Shown here: one piece after another, positions 1 to 10,475 of the stretch
Layout: every line of letters starts with the position of its first letter
How positions within the stretch are numbered: the first letter of the stretch is position 1
DNA from: Warburgia ugandensis
Taxonomy: Eukaryota; Streptophyta; Magnoliopsida; Canellales; Canellaceae
Length of the DNA: 64,000 nt
Direction: 5' to 3'
NCBI GenBank assembly: GCA_035236585.1
Contig: CP141138.1
Location: 24,625,437-24,689,436 of the forward strand
Made by a program: the position numbers and the translations under genes
Notes under the pieces: model-generated
Seen by the model: only the letters and a program-made list of their open reading frames with translations
Told to the model about the DNA's origin: nothing
Databases searched by the model: none

Positions 1-106
1 AGAAGGGTCTTGCTAATTGGAATATCTACACGACCAAGAGAAGGGACTTGCTAATTGGATTATCTACATGACCCAGAGAAGGGTCTTGCTAATTGGAATA
101 TCAACC
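1..106. repeat. 38-bp minisatellite, about 2.8 copies
   Basis: Three head-to-tail copies of a 38-bp unit begin at 1, 39 and 77. Each starts AGAAGGG and contains CTTGCTAATTGGA; the copies differ at a few positions and the third fades out after about 30 bases. The array may continue beyond the left edge of the window. No coding meaning is visible. Confidence 0.9.
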
Positions 107-189
107 ACCTATACTTGCATATTTTTTACTTCCAACTACTGTTTAGAGATTGTCCTGTAAGTTAAATGCACAACTCAATAAACTTGATA

Positions 190-425
190 AGAGCTCTTAG
201 GAGTCATCAGCCTATTATCCCCGGTGTACCTTTGATCCATTGAGCAAGAGCCCTTTCACAAAGGACTCTCAGATTACTATGGCCAACTTTCGTCTCTGTT
301 CAACCAGTCGCTCCTACAGTCAAGCAGGCTTATACCATTATGCTCATGAACAGAATCTTAGTTGGAGCCTACCTTCACATATCTCAGTTGGTCTTTAGGA
401 GGCATCTGTCCCTGATAAACTACCT
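190..425 (-). pseudogene. Organelle large-subunit rRNA fragment in nuclear DNA (probable NUMT, rrn26 domain V)
   Basis: Read on the minus strand, this stretch follows domain V (peptidyl-transferase region) of bacterial-type 23S/26S rRNA. It has the GGTAGTTTATC start, the GACGAAAGT block, the GGGATAATAGGCTGATGACTCC block (GGGATAACAGGCTGAT in intact rRNA) and a final AAGAGCTC. The GATGACTCC and GCTCATGAGC-like segments fit the plant mitochondrial gene better than the plastid one, from memory of both. Many differences are C-to-T or G-to-A, as expected of methylated nuclear DNA decaying after transfer. It is only about 235 bases of a gene of over 3 kb, so it is a dead insert and not a working rRNA gene. 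Outer limits are uncertain by some tens of bases. Sure of rRNA origin; less sure of mitochondrion over plastid. Confidence 0.75.
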
Positions 426-1115
426 GGCTGATTAAGGCTATATTGGAACCTCCTACGTTGCTAGAATGGAACCTCATTTTCAACGTACGTTTCAATGATG
501 GGAAGATGACCGACAGCATTAGCACCCTGCCGTCTCCGCTGCTGTACCCACTCAGTCATTGCAATCGTGCGCTTTGTTTCATCTTTTTAAGTGGGATTAT
601 GAGGTTCATTTCAAAGTCATTCGTTGAGGCCGATGGCAGCAGTCCGTCAGCCTGCATTTTTCTGTAAGTCTACGACAGTATTTCTATAGAGAAAAAGTCG
701 TAGTATTTTGATTGTTAGTCATTCAACGTGGTTGGAGGGACCACGCTGCGAAATGCCCATCTAACCTTTTGATCTAATTGGATTGTTATAATTGAAAATG
801 CAATGATCGAAACACAACTGCATGAACATCCACCGATTAATTAGAGGGTCAGGATTAGATGATGAGAGAGAATTTGGGACCAAATGACTATCAACGGGAC
901 TCGCTGTGGTAACTAAGGATAAATCCACTAATCATTTCTTTTTTGACGGGAATCCGATAATTTTGGTCAACAATTGAGACGTCTACCGGAACGAGGAAAG
1001 CGACGAATGCGTGGTTGCTTTCTTTGGCTGCTCATACTACTGGAAAATGAACAAATAAAGAGACACATATTGGTCTCTTCAAATCCCCAGAGTTGCAGTC
1101 GCAGAGAATATTCTC
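426..1115. other. Non-coding stretch upstream of the permease gene
   Basis: I see no gene, no rRNA similarity beyond 425 and no recognisable repeat. The permease promoter and 5' UTR should lie in the right half, but no convincing TATA box could be picked out. Confidence 0.4.
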
Positions 1116-3389
1116 ATGGATATGGAGCAGCCACAGCTATCCAATTTTCCCAACGGTTGGTTTCTATTCCCTCTCTCCCTTCTACAAGATCCATTTAACG
1201 AATTGCTTAGTAATTTCTGTTCCTGTTTCTTCCTGTCATTGTTCACGGTCTTCTTCCTCTTTTGAGTTTCTGATTAAGTAGAAGCAGTTTTCCTTCATGG
1301 GTTTGTTTTTCTCTGAATTTTGGTGATTGGAGAAATTAAATCCGAGTTATTTTCAACAGCGACCAGCTCTTAGAAATGGTTTTCCTTTTCTTTCCTTCAA
1401 ACAACTGGTGTAGAATTTTCATTCTGAGGACAGAACTGTATATAATACAGCAATTCAAGAACTTGGGGTGTTGTAGCAAGGAGGTTTTTGAGAATTTTGG
1501 TCTTTCTTTTTAAGTAATTCTACCGTCTTTTGGCTCCTCTAGTAAGAACACAAATAAGTTCTGTTTATGCCATTGCCATTCTACTGTCTTTTGGTTGAGC
1601 TATTTTGGCATTTTACTTGTGCCAATGACCCCAATTTCCTACTTCGCAACCTTTCAGACTGTGTAGACGATGTTTCCAGTGGTTGTTTGCTCAATTTACA
1701 CTAAAGCAATGCAGTTTTTTGCTTCTACTTGTCCTCCTTTTGACATTGGAGCCCGGATCACTGCTAGAGATGCAAATTATATTATTCAACCAAATAGAAT
1801 GCTTTCTTTAACAGAGGATCTTGTTAGTTTAAGAACTGCCATGTCTGTTACTGAAGCTTCCTACTATCCACTTATGCAGTATATTTACTTTCTTCTTTCT
1901 ATCTACAGACCAAGTCCCATGTTTTCCAACTTTTTGAGCAATTAATCTTTTCATAAGTGTAGACAATTCCTCAGTCTGCACTTCAACTATCTGAAAAACT
2001 TCAATATAGTAAACACATTCTGATTCTCATTTACAATTGGAACTATCATAGGCCAGCAACAATGTTGCAAATCATTGCGGAAACCTCTATGGATCTACCC
2101 TTCTTACAGTAACTTGTGTACATGGTCATCTAAATTGAGGATGTGAAATAAATCAATGTGCATACTATCTGATACGAGTATGGAAACACCTTCCACTTTT
2201 GTCTGTTTCCAAACTCTAAAATGCAACGGCTAACCTTAGTTAGAAAGTTAGTGAAAACAAACTCTTATGGTAACTACAAGATATTGTTTTCTGTTTCATA
2301 ATTCCTTACTGTATGTGTTCAACTTCAGGGGCAGAGTCAGAGGCATCTATACCTTTGGTCTCATTGCGTGAGCAGATTTCTGAACTCATTAACAGGACTT
2401 GGACTACATATAAAAGGAAGCCAATCACATATTGGGCATTACTATTTCTGAGCAGCAGTGCTATGCTTGTTGCCTTTCCTGCTTCAAATCTCCTATCTCG
2501 TCTTTACTTTGCTGATGGAGGTAAAAGCAAGTGGATTATCTCATGGGTGGCAGCTGCAGGATGGCCTTTAACTGCTCTTTTCCTAATTCCCATATATTTT
2601 TCTGGTAAAACATCACCAACCCCCTTCACCTTCAAACTCACTTTTTCTTACATTGTGTTGGGGTTTCTTAGTGCTGCTGATAACCTCATGTATGCATGGG
2701 CCTTTGCTTATCTTTCAGCATCAACTGCCACTTTGCTTGCTTCATCCTCCCTGATCTTTTCTACACTGTTTGGATATCTCATTGTGAAAAACAAACTGTT
2801 TCCCTCTAGTTTGAACGCTATAGTTGTCATAACTGCTGGCGTAGTTATTATAGCATTAGACTCAAGTTCAGACCGTTATCCAGGCATCAGTAGTAGCCAA
2901 TATACTCTGGGATTCATTTGGGACATTCTCGGATCAGCTCTCCATGGTCTAATCTTTGCTCTTTCGGAGCTGGTTTTTGTGAAGTTGATGGGAAAACGGT
3001 CTTTCCATGTAGTATTAGAGCAGCAGGTCATGGTTTCTTTCTTCGCATTTCTGTTTACCACATTTGGAGTTATTGTGAATAGGGATTTCCAGGCAATGAA
3101 GTCAGAAGCCAACAATTTCAAGCATGGAGAAGTCTCGTACTATATGGTTCTAATTTGGGGTGCCATTACATTTCAGCTGGCAGTTTTAGGAGGCACAGCT
3201 GTGCTTTATTTGACTTCAACTGTGCTGGCAGGCATTCTTAATGCAGTCAGAGTGCCTCTTACTAGCATAGCAGCGGTTGTGTTATTTCATGACCCGATGA
3301 ATGGTTTCAAGATCCTCTCTTTAATCCTTACCATTTGGGGATTTGCATCTTACATTTTTGGGCATTCCTCAACGAGAAAAAACCCATAG
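1116..3389 (+). CDS. PUP11: Purine permease, probable PUP11 orthologue
   Basis: A membrane transporter of the plant purine permease family (drug/metabolite transporter superfamily), which moves purines, cytokinins and related bases by proton coupling. The coding sequence is join(1116..1155, 2329..3389), 366 residues, normal for the family. Exon 2 alone is open from an in-frame ATG at 2313, but that ATG lies before a clear acceptor (ACTTCAG at 2328). A 40-nt first exon starting ATGGATATGGAG and ending AACG before GT at 1156 joins it exactly in frame, so I prefer that start. Recognisable family blocks are KPITYWALLFLSSSAMLVAF, LLSRLYFADGGKSKWIISWV, LGFLSAADNLMYAWAFAYL, STATLLASSSLIFSTLFGY, GSALHGLIFALSELVFVKL, FHVVLEQQVMV and LNAVRVPLTSIAAVVLFHDP. 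About ten hydrophobic segments run from residue ~48 to the end. The family is certain; the PUP11 subtype rests on remembered similarity; the small first exon is inferred from splice phase. Confidence 0.9.
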
Positions 3390-3741
3390 CCATCACCTTT
3401 GAACTTCTGTATTCTTCCATTTATTAATGGTTGTAGGGATCATCATGTACGTGCGTGTATAAATATTGTAGTGCTGGTTACTTATTCCCTTATATTTTCT
3501 TTTCACCTCAGGTAAAAAGGTTGTGAGATGTTTGGAATTACATTTTTGAAAGACTACTGCAAATGTAGACTTGGTTGAGAAGGGCATTCCCTTCTAACTG
3601 GAACTGAATTTCATCACTGTTCACACTGGTGCACTTGAGTAGCACCAGACTTTCACGTGGCATTATCTCAGCTTGGCCCACACTATGAAGGTAGAGCACA
3701 TTGTAGGGGTGTGTCTTTCTTGATTCTAAATTGTGGACCTG

Positions 3742-3945
3742 CTATGGATAGAACATACTGTAAAACTCTGCATAGATGATCGTGATCTTGGTAGGACCAT
3801 AATTTGCAGTGTCCGGATCAACATACGCTTTGACCATGTGTGGATGATATGGACGCAAGTCAAGAAAAAATCCAAGAAATGCATTTCCTTCTGAAACTGC
3901 CAGGAAAATTAGCCTGCAAAAGAGACTTAGATTCCATCTTTTCAA
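3742..3945 (-). other. Unrecognised exon-like open frame between the two converging genes
   Basis: On the minus strand a 67-codon open frame lies downstream of the chorismate mutase stop. Its central part (SEGNAFLGFFLDLRPYHPHM, then KAYVDPDTANYGPTK) has the look of coding sequence rather than AT-rich noise. A pyrimidine-rich acceptor-like context (TCTCTTTTGCAG) ends near 3915. I do not recognise the protein. It could be an orphan exon of a lost gene, part of an alternative 3' end of the chorismate mutase transcript, or chance. No partner exon was found nearby. Confidence 0.3.
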
Positions 3946-4024
3946 CTGCTTAAAATGATCAGAAAGTTCCCATCATATTGTTCCTAAATCTTAAAGCTAC
4001 CTTAAAACTTCCCATTTATGCATT

Positions 4025-4030
4025 TTTATT
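4025..4030 (-). terminator. Candidate polyadenylation signal of the chorismate mutase gene
   Basis: AATAAA on the minus strand, about 125 bases after the chorismate mutase stop codon, in a T- and A-rich stretch. This is a suitable distance for the near-upstream element of a plant poly(A) site. It is the first canonical hexamer I see after the stop. Confidence 0.5.
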
Positions 4031-4154
4031 AAACAAGATCTAAATATATTACAGCTCTAGAAGTTGCAGTTAGAAGAATGCATTATAGATCTGAATACCA
4101 TAGTATTAAAAGAAACACTATGCCCAAACATAATCAGGGCATGGGGAAATAATT

Positions 4155-7100
4155 TCAGTCCAGACGCCGGAGAAGGTACTCAACCTCAACTACCTTGGTC
4201 ATTGGCATCACCCATTCTCCATAAAGTTGAGAAAGCACTGATGGATTGACCTTGTACTGGCCCTTGTTACCCTTGTCATCGAGCTTCACCTCTTGTCCAA
4301 ACACCATGGCTTTCTTTTCCACCCTTCTCTTCACCATTTCTTCAACAGCCTCAAATGTCAACATTTTCATCAGAGTATCTCTGTCCTATAACAAGCAAAA
4401 GAAGGGAAAAAAAACCATTATATCTTGGTCATGGTTAGTTTCATTACTATTCTTTCAATCAAGTGGAAAGGATTCTAAGTGAAGGAACCAGTACAAACCA
4501 AAGCAATCAATTAAGGTTAAAAAACCTAAGCCATGTGAATCTTTGCTTACTAATGGAAGTTTAACCTATGTATTTCAACTTGAAGAAAATGAAATTGGAA
4601 AAGATTAGACCTTTGCATGGATGGGGGGCCCATAATCTTGTGGAGCATCGCTGAATTTAACTTCCGCCACATACATTCCATAATGGATCCTCCTGGAAAG
4701 GGCCTGAGAAATTCAAATAAATTTTCTGTAAGTAATCCACGTAGAAGGACCCAAAAGTTTAGTCTTGACAATCCTACCTGCAAACATACAAGATCACATG
4801 CTGCTGTTGAAGCATAGTTGCCATCATCACCCTCGCCAGTGAACAGTGGTAGCAGTTCATTTACATACATATTCAATATGTCCTTGTTAATGTTAATAGA
4901 GGAAGCTGCTGGATGCAACACCTGTGACAAAATTTGCACACAGATAAATTTTAAAAATTTTGGACGCAAACAAGCTAAATGCTGTGGAAAAGTATATTAC
5001 CTGTAGGAAATTGTGAGGATAAAGCGGCAGTGGTAAATCATCAGGGAAGAAAGCATGTTCCTCTGGGTTTCCATATCTGCCAACCTGCAAAATGCATATC
5101 AGATGTCTATACAAGCATTCTTAACTTTGGCTTATTGTTGCTTGCAAAAGCCTGGAGACACCGGTGATTAAGGGGAAGCAGAAGACTTCTAAATATATGG
5201 AATTCATATCAGCAATTATAAATTGCCCGCTGTTGGACACCTTCTACTGCAAATTGGGATCTGTTTTAAGAATAAAATTGAGTGGACCACAAATGATACA
5301 TCTCTAATTGATGGGGACATCTTTATAATTTAGTTTTTTTTACTAGTTTTTATTTTAGGGATGTTTTTTTAAGGTTTCATTAGGTTAATAGCCTATTTAA
5401 ACTACAAGTGATGATGTATTCAGCAGTTTTGATGATGTTGAAGAATTTATTTTCTTGCCTCTCCTCTTTTTATGCTATATTTTTCTCTCTTCTCTTCACC
5501 CTTAAAGCTATACTTCTACATGATTCCACATCATTAATCATATAATTTAGTGCAAAATATGAAAAAGCACGACACCTAGTAATGCAAAAACTGAGAGCAA
5601 CAGCAGTGATGTGTGCACCGTTTTGCTTCTACCTCTGAGACTGCATTAATGATACTACATTCTTCAATTTAAAACCAAATATATATTAGATAAAATATGC
5701 ATACTAATGTCCCCAGAACCCGTTCCGTGCAGAAGATATTGGGATGCTAGGGAACTCAGGACCAAAGGATTGGATGTTGCTGAACTTGACTTTTAGTTGT
5801 GATTTAAAGCTACACATTTCTAAGGTTGGTAAAGCCTAAAAAGAAGATGACCTCTGCCCGTCCTGTGAATATCAGAACACTACATGTGCATTTCATCAAC
5901 ACTGCAAATTCATCTAGAGCTATTCCAGTTAATATTTGCAGGGAAATTTCCCTGTTCATTGATGTATTAAGTTGAATTAATTTAGATGGCTTGATTCTTA
6001 TCCCAACAACTTCCTGTAGCATCCATCTATAATGCCTTGTAAATGCAACCTCTAGATGTCAGGTATAGGCCCCTTCAATGGTAAGAATTTGCATGCTTAG
6101 ATGAACTTCTGGACTACACCTTTTGTTCAGAGAAATGCTTGCTTCAGCATCAGTTTTCTACAAATGGACCAGGTGAGTAATATGCACTAGCTGTAACAGT
6201 GTCAGGTTCTAGTACTGTCTCCTGAGCTTAATAGAAGGTGTCAATACTTCTCATTTGGAAATTTTAAACCTGTAAATGAACAGCATAAACCTGAAACTCA
6301 TAAGGATACTCTCCACCAATTACACAGGATTAGAAAATCTGCAAGGAGCAAATTAAGTATCTAGAGAACTGTCGAAATGTGGCACCCTTTACCACTCCAT
6401 ATATTTTATCATGGACAGATGAAGGATTCAGTTTTGTTGCAGGATACTCTATAAAAGTGCCAAAACCAGCAACCTCTAGTGAATAGATATCCCTGGAATC
6501 CATACTAGTTTCTTTAAGAGGCAGAACAAAACCGCGGAACCTTCTCCATTGTAATTTCCAACAGACTGGGACGATAGAAATACCTTGACATTCCTTCTTC
6601 TAGAAAAGAAAAAATACATTGTACCTATCCTGTTTCAACAAAACCATAGTTCAAATTTATAGTTTATAATCTTCTTCTTAAGGGTTGATTATATACTGCA
6701 CTGCAATATCAAAGTTCCTGGACACTTCATATCATAGAGGTTGATTATTTACTGCCCCAGTTGCTGAATCTGCTATTACCTTTGCATCTAACAACTGCAG
6801 TCAAAACATAGGTTTTAACACAACTTAGATATTTTAGAATTTAGGGTTGTTCACAATCAGTCTTACCCCAGCTAGTAAATTATATATGTTGGTCAGTACT
6901 ACATCTAGACTGGTCCAAACAAACCAACATAGTTGATTTCTTCCCTTCCCTTTCCATTAAAGGAAAACGTTCGTCCCTCAGAATTTGTTCAAAATTTTCC
7001 AGGACATTGCAGCTTTTACAATGTTATTGTGATAATTCCAATTTTCAACCATTAGCAAAAGCTTGAGAGACGCCTTTCCCCCTTATTAACCACCAAAACC

Positions 7101-8389
7101 CAATGAAATAGACTTGTCATACACCATTTTTAGTAAGTATCTTCTCCCTAGCATGAAAAGATCAGCTCAGTTGCTGATCTACTATTCTGCAAAATACTGC
7201 AGTTACTAGCATCTTCTGGTGACACTCAAAAACCTCTTCAACATACGTCTAGTGGTGTCATAATTACTTGCTTTTCTTTTCTTTTTTATCTTTTGATTAA
7301 GGTGATGCTACCAACCAAAACCAGAATCACCATGCATAGATAAACCCAGATTCTCTAAAGACCAGGAAACTCAGAGTTGTCTGCACTCCAGGGATTTCTA
7401 GAAGTTGAGATATATGGTTCCATCATTTTTATCGGAAGCACCATATCTCAGTCGAAGTCTTTCAGGATACCGGCCAACATCAGCTGCTCAAATGTAGGAT
7501 GGTTACCCGAAGACAGAAAACTGTGCCCAAAAGCTCACTTGCTGTTAAATTCAACCAAATGAATCTTAAGATCAGTTCTGCCTAAACATGGCAATAACAT
7601 TGCCATATAGGCTTATAGCAAATGCCTAAAACAACCACTTTGCTTATAATAAGGTTACCAAGAACTAGAAACCAAAAAACAATCAAACAAAAGTAAGAAA
7701 AACAAATATAATGCTCAAAATGATAACTGCAATTCTCATGTACAAATTTAAAGCCAAAAAACGTTCCGACATCACATCATAACAATCAAAGGCAACGACA
7801 ATTATCACATAAGGCAATCCAATTCTATTTATTTTCATCGGCAAAAAGAAAAATAAGCCACAAACAAAATGCAGGAGAAACCCTCGGGATAAGGAAGCAA
7901 GAATTTAAGATTCTCAAAATCCAATAAAATTATTTTCAAAGAAAAATGACATCTTCCACCATAAAAAACAAAACCCATTTCAAACAACAACATTCCTTAC
8001 TGAACAAGAAAATTTTGTGAGTACCTTCGCATGAAGCATTTCTGTTTCTTTCACAAGAAACTCCAGCAACGAGCCAGAGCAACCCGGAATACTGCCCGAA
8101 GATTCGTTGTAAATGGGAGAATTACGCTTAAACTTGGCCCTCTCAATGAGACTAAAAACAATGGTATCTTCCTGCCGAATCAAAGCCTCTCTAACAGAAT
8201 CCAGAGTCAGGGTATTTGCAGAACCTCTGTTTCCATTCCGGAATCTGCAATAAACAGGCATGGCAAGAACCCAGCAACAAGAAACAGAAAAAGAAGGTAA
8301 GAATGAATTCTCCATGAAGTTGAAGTTGCAGAATAGCAGAGGGAGACAGAGAGAGACCTTGGAGATTCCTCCGAGAAAGTGGCTTCCAT
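4155..8389 (-). CDS. CM2: Chorismate mutase, cytosolic CM2 type
   Basis: Converts chorismate to prephenate, the first committed step toward phenylalanine and tyrosine. The coding sequence is complement(join(4155..4385, 4611..4703, 4778..4921, 5001..5084, 8025..8244, 8358..8389)), 267 residues, close to Arabidopsis CM2. Every junction is GT-AG and frames join exactly (32+220+84+144+93+231 nt). Hallmarks are VREALIRQEDTIVFSLIERA near residues 28-47, YGNPEEHAFFPDDLP in exon 3, the ININKDIL and GDDGNYASTA segments in exon 4, ALSRRIHYGMYVAEVKF in exon 5 and the C-terminal VEVEYLLRRLD. Arg29, Arg165, Lys176 and the Glu of the C-terminal TKVVEVEY segment match the yeast active-site residues Arg16, Arg157, Lys168 and Glu246. 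Only about 22 residues precede the first helix, too few for a plastid transit peptide, and several stretches resemble cytosolic CM2 more than plastid CM1. The start is the first ATG upstream; exon 1 encodes ten codons plus two bases. Intron 2 is 2.94 kb and holds no recognised gene. Confidence 0.95.
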
Positions 8390-8442
8390 GTATGCCGCTG
8401 TTGCAGTTAGCTGACAAAGAGAAAAGAAGAGAAGGCCTGTGT

Positions 8443-8453
8443 GATTAAATAAG
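8443..8453 (-). promoter_or_regulatory. Possible TATA-like element of the chorismate mutase gene
   Basis: The minus strand reads TTATTTAAT about 55-65 bases before the start codon, followed by a pyrimidine-rich leader. It is the only TATA-like word near the expected start of transcription, but the match is loose. Confidence 0.25.
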
Positions 8454-8539
8454 AACCAACTACCAACTTTTTCGCTCGTGGATGGCGTGTTACAAGCGGC
8501 TCCTTGCGGTCCGAACCAATGCGTAATGTACAAGAATCG

Positions 8540-9090
8540 AAGCCCTTGGGATGCGTGTATTCAGACATCCTTACAGAAGAAATTCCCTTTTTTATTTTTT
8601 ATTTTTTAAAAATTGCATCTTTTTTGTCACCAATATTAACCTGTGAAACGATTCATCTTTTCAACAAAACTTGTCTTTTTGAAAAAAAAATAATTTCCTT
8701 TTAAACTCATCTTAAAAAAATAGATATTTTAGGACAATTTTTTTATTATAAATTTCTATTTTTATTTTTTGAAAAAAAATTACTTCTAAGTTCTAAATTT
8801 ACTTATAATAATATAATTTTATGTCTAAAAAGTTATCAAATAAGTTGCTATTATTATCTTTTTTATTTTTCTTAATTTTTAAGTCTATCTTACCTCAAAT
8901 TCTCGACTTTTTCTGACTTCGAACGCTATGACTATGGACTCGAGTTGGGAGACATGCTAAACGTGTAGTATGAGGCACGTTCTAGATTAAAGACTCTCTA
9001 ACGGTGTTGATAGCATCCAGTATGATATAGTAGCAGTCTTTTTGGATGAGTCTAATTTAATAAATTGGACAGCAATATTCTTGGACTAAA
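8540..9090. other. AT-rich intergenic DNA
   Basis: Very AT-rich sequence with A and T runs (8580-8880). No gene and no element with defined ends was recognised. Confidence 0.4.
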
Positions 9091-9262
9091 GGCCAGCCCC
9101 ACTGCATGAAGCTCTGGCCTATGGGGGGTTTAGGGAAGGGGCAGACCACAAAGGCTTATAGTAAGCAGTTTTATCTTGCATTTTGCAAGAGACTGTTTCC
9201 ACGCTTTGAACCTATGACCTCAAGGTCACATGCAAATAATTGGAGAGTTATGCTATTGAAAA
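9091..9262 (+). mobile_element. Au-type SINE, degenerate copy
   Basis: A tRNA-derived SINE of the Au family, widespread in flowering plants. Order along the plus strand: CCAGCCCCACTGCATGAAGC head, GGGGTTTAGGGAAGGGGCAG, CCACAAAGGCTTATAGTAAG, GCATTTTGCAAGAGACTGTT and TTGAACCTATGACCTCAAGG (the B-box region). The 3' end drifts after about 9240. No target duplication was found. Confidence 0.8.
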
Positions 9263-10315
9263 TAAAACATCAATTGAGAAGAAATCTGAAGCAGATGCTA
9301 TCCTTTTCATTCGTGATAGTGTTTTGTAGGACTAAGCTATTTATCATGTTGTGAATGGCTTAGGTTAGATATAAAATTTCATTTTAATTGGATACTTTAA
9401 GGTGAAATCAAGACAATCCATTTTTACTTAATTTTTTGAAAAATGAAAATAAAGTGGTTAATATCATTCAAATGCAGTCATTTTTTGTGGGTTACCTAAT
9501 TTTCTTATTACGAACACGACGAACAGCTTAGATTTTATAGCAAACACTCTAAAAATAGCATCTACGTCTCAGGTTGCTCAAGAGAGTAGTTTAAAGGTCT
9601 GTAAACTGAGCTCGACTTGGAAGTACCCCAAGTAGACCAAACTTGGAAACTCAAGAAAAATTCAAAAATACTCGAGCTTAGACTAAACTTATTCAAGCAT
9701 AATTAAATGCAAACCCTTTATGTGAAAATCAAATTTAAAATTTTCTAAACAATTGACTGGTTATCTTTTTCAAAAATAAATTAAAACGTAAGCTACATGA
9801 ACCTATCATTTGATAGACCCAAATTATAGTTTCATTAAAAAAAAAAAAAATCATTACAAATCTGATAATGTAATTGATCAGCTCTTCTATGTGTTTATCC
9901 TGGCCTTTCTACTTGGTGATACCCATCATTAATACTGTGACTTGGTGGTATTTTATGACTCAATGAGTCGTAAACAACCATATGAGAAAGTAGAAGAATA
10001 AAGGATGCCTGTGTTTTCATTTTGAGAATACGATTGGAGACAAGTGGGTCCTTCCTCCAGAGATCCAAAGATTCCAAACTACCATTTATTGGGTTGTTTT
10101 ATTGGGCCATAAATAAAGAATCGCCACTGATGAGTACACTTTTTTGTACATTGGTAGTACAAAGCAAATATGGCTGCTTATTATAGTGTCATACACCGAG
10201 GAACTTCAGACCAGATCCAGTTTACTGTCGTCGATAAAATAATAATAATAATAATAATAACAGAACTCAAAAACATGAAAAAAGAAGAAGTCAGAAAATA
10301 GTTTTTATTAAAAAA
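9263..10315. other. Intergenic DNA with a short AAT microsatellite
   Basis: No gene seen. An (AAT)n tract lies at about 10236-10260. Around 9600-9700 there are several GAGCTCGACTTGG and ACTCGAGCTTAG-like words that may belong to a small non-autonomous DNA element, but no clear ends are visible. Confidence 0.35.
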
Positions 10316-10475
10316 GGCAGTCCTGGTGCACAAAGCTCTCACCTATGCAGGTCTGGGAAAGGGGTGAACCAGAAGGGCCTATAGTGGGCAGCCTTACCTT
10401 GTATTTTTACAAGAGGCTGTTTCTACCCCTTGAACCTATGACCTCAAAGTTACATGACGACAACTTTTACCATCT
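10316..10475 (+). mobile_element. Au-type SINE
   Basis: The best preserved plus-strand copy here. It opens AGGCAGTCCTGGTGCACAAA and continues through GGTCTGGGAAAGGGGTGAAC, AAGGGCCTATAGTGGGCAGC, ACAAGAGGCTGTTTCTACCC and CTTGAACCTATGACCTCAAA to GACAACTTTTACCAT. The terminal tRNA-like part is lost or diverged. It lies after an A-rich stretch; no target duplication was found. Confidence 0.88.

Noticed and set aside
190-425. Plastid 23S origin of the rRNA fragment
   Set aside because: The remembered plastid sequence differs in the GATCTTCCCC and GTGCAAAGG segments, where this fragment follows the mitochondrial form. Not fully excluded without alignment.
1670-1945. 91-codon plus-strand frame in the permease intron
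   Set aside because: No motif and no splice phase that would add it to the permease; the 40-nt exon joins exon 2 directly.
4550-4969. 139-codon minus-strand frame as a gene of its own
   Set aside because: It reads through an intron and changes out of the chorismate mutase frame; exons 4 and 5 account for it.
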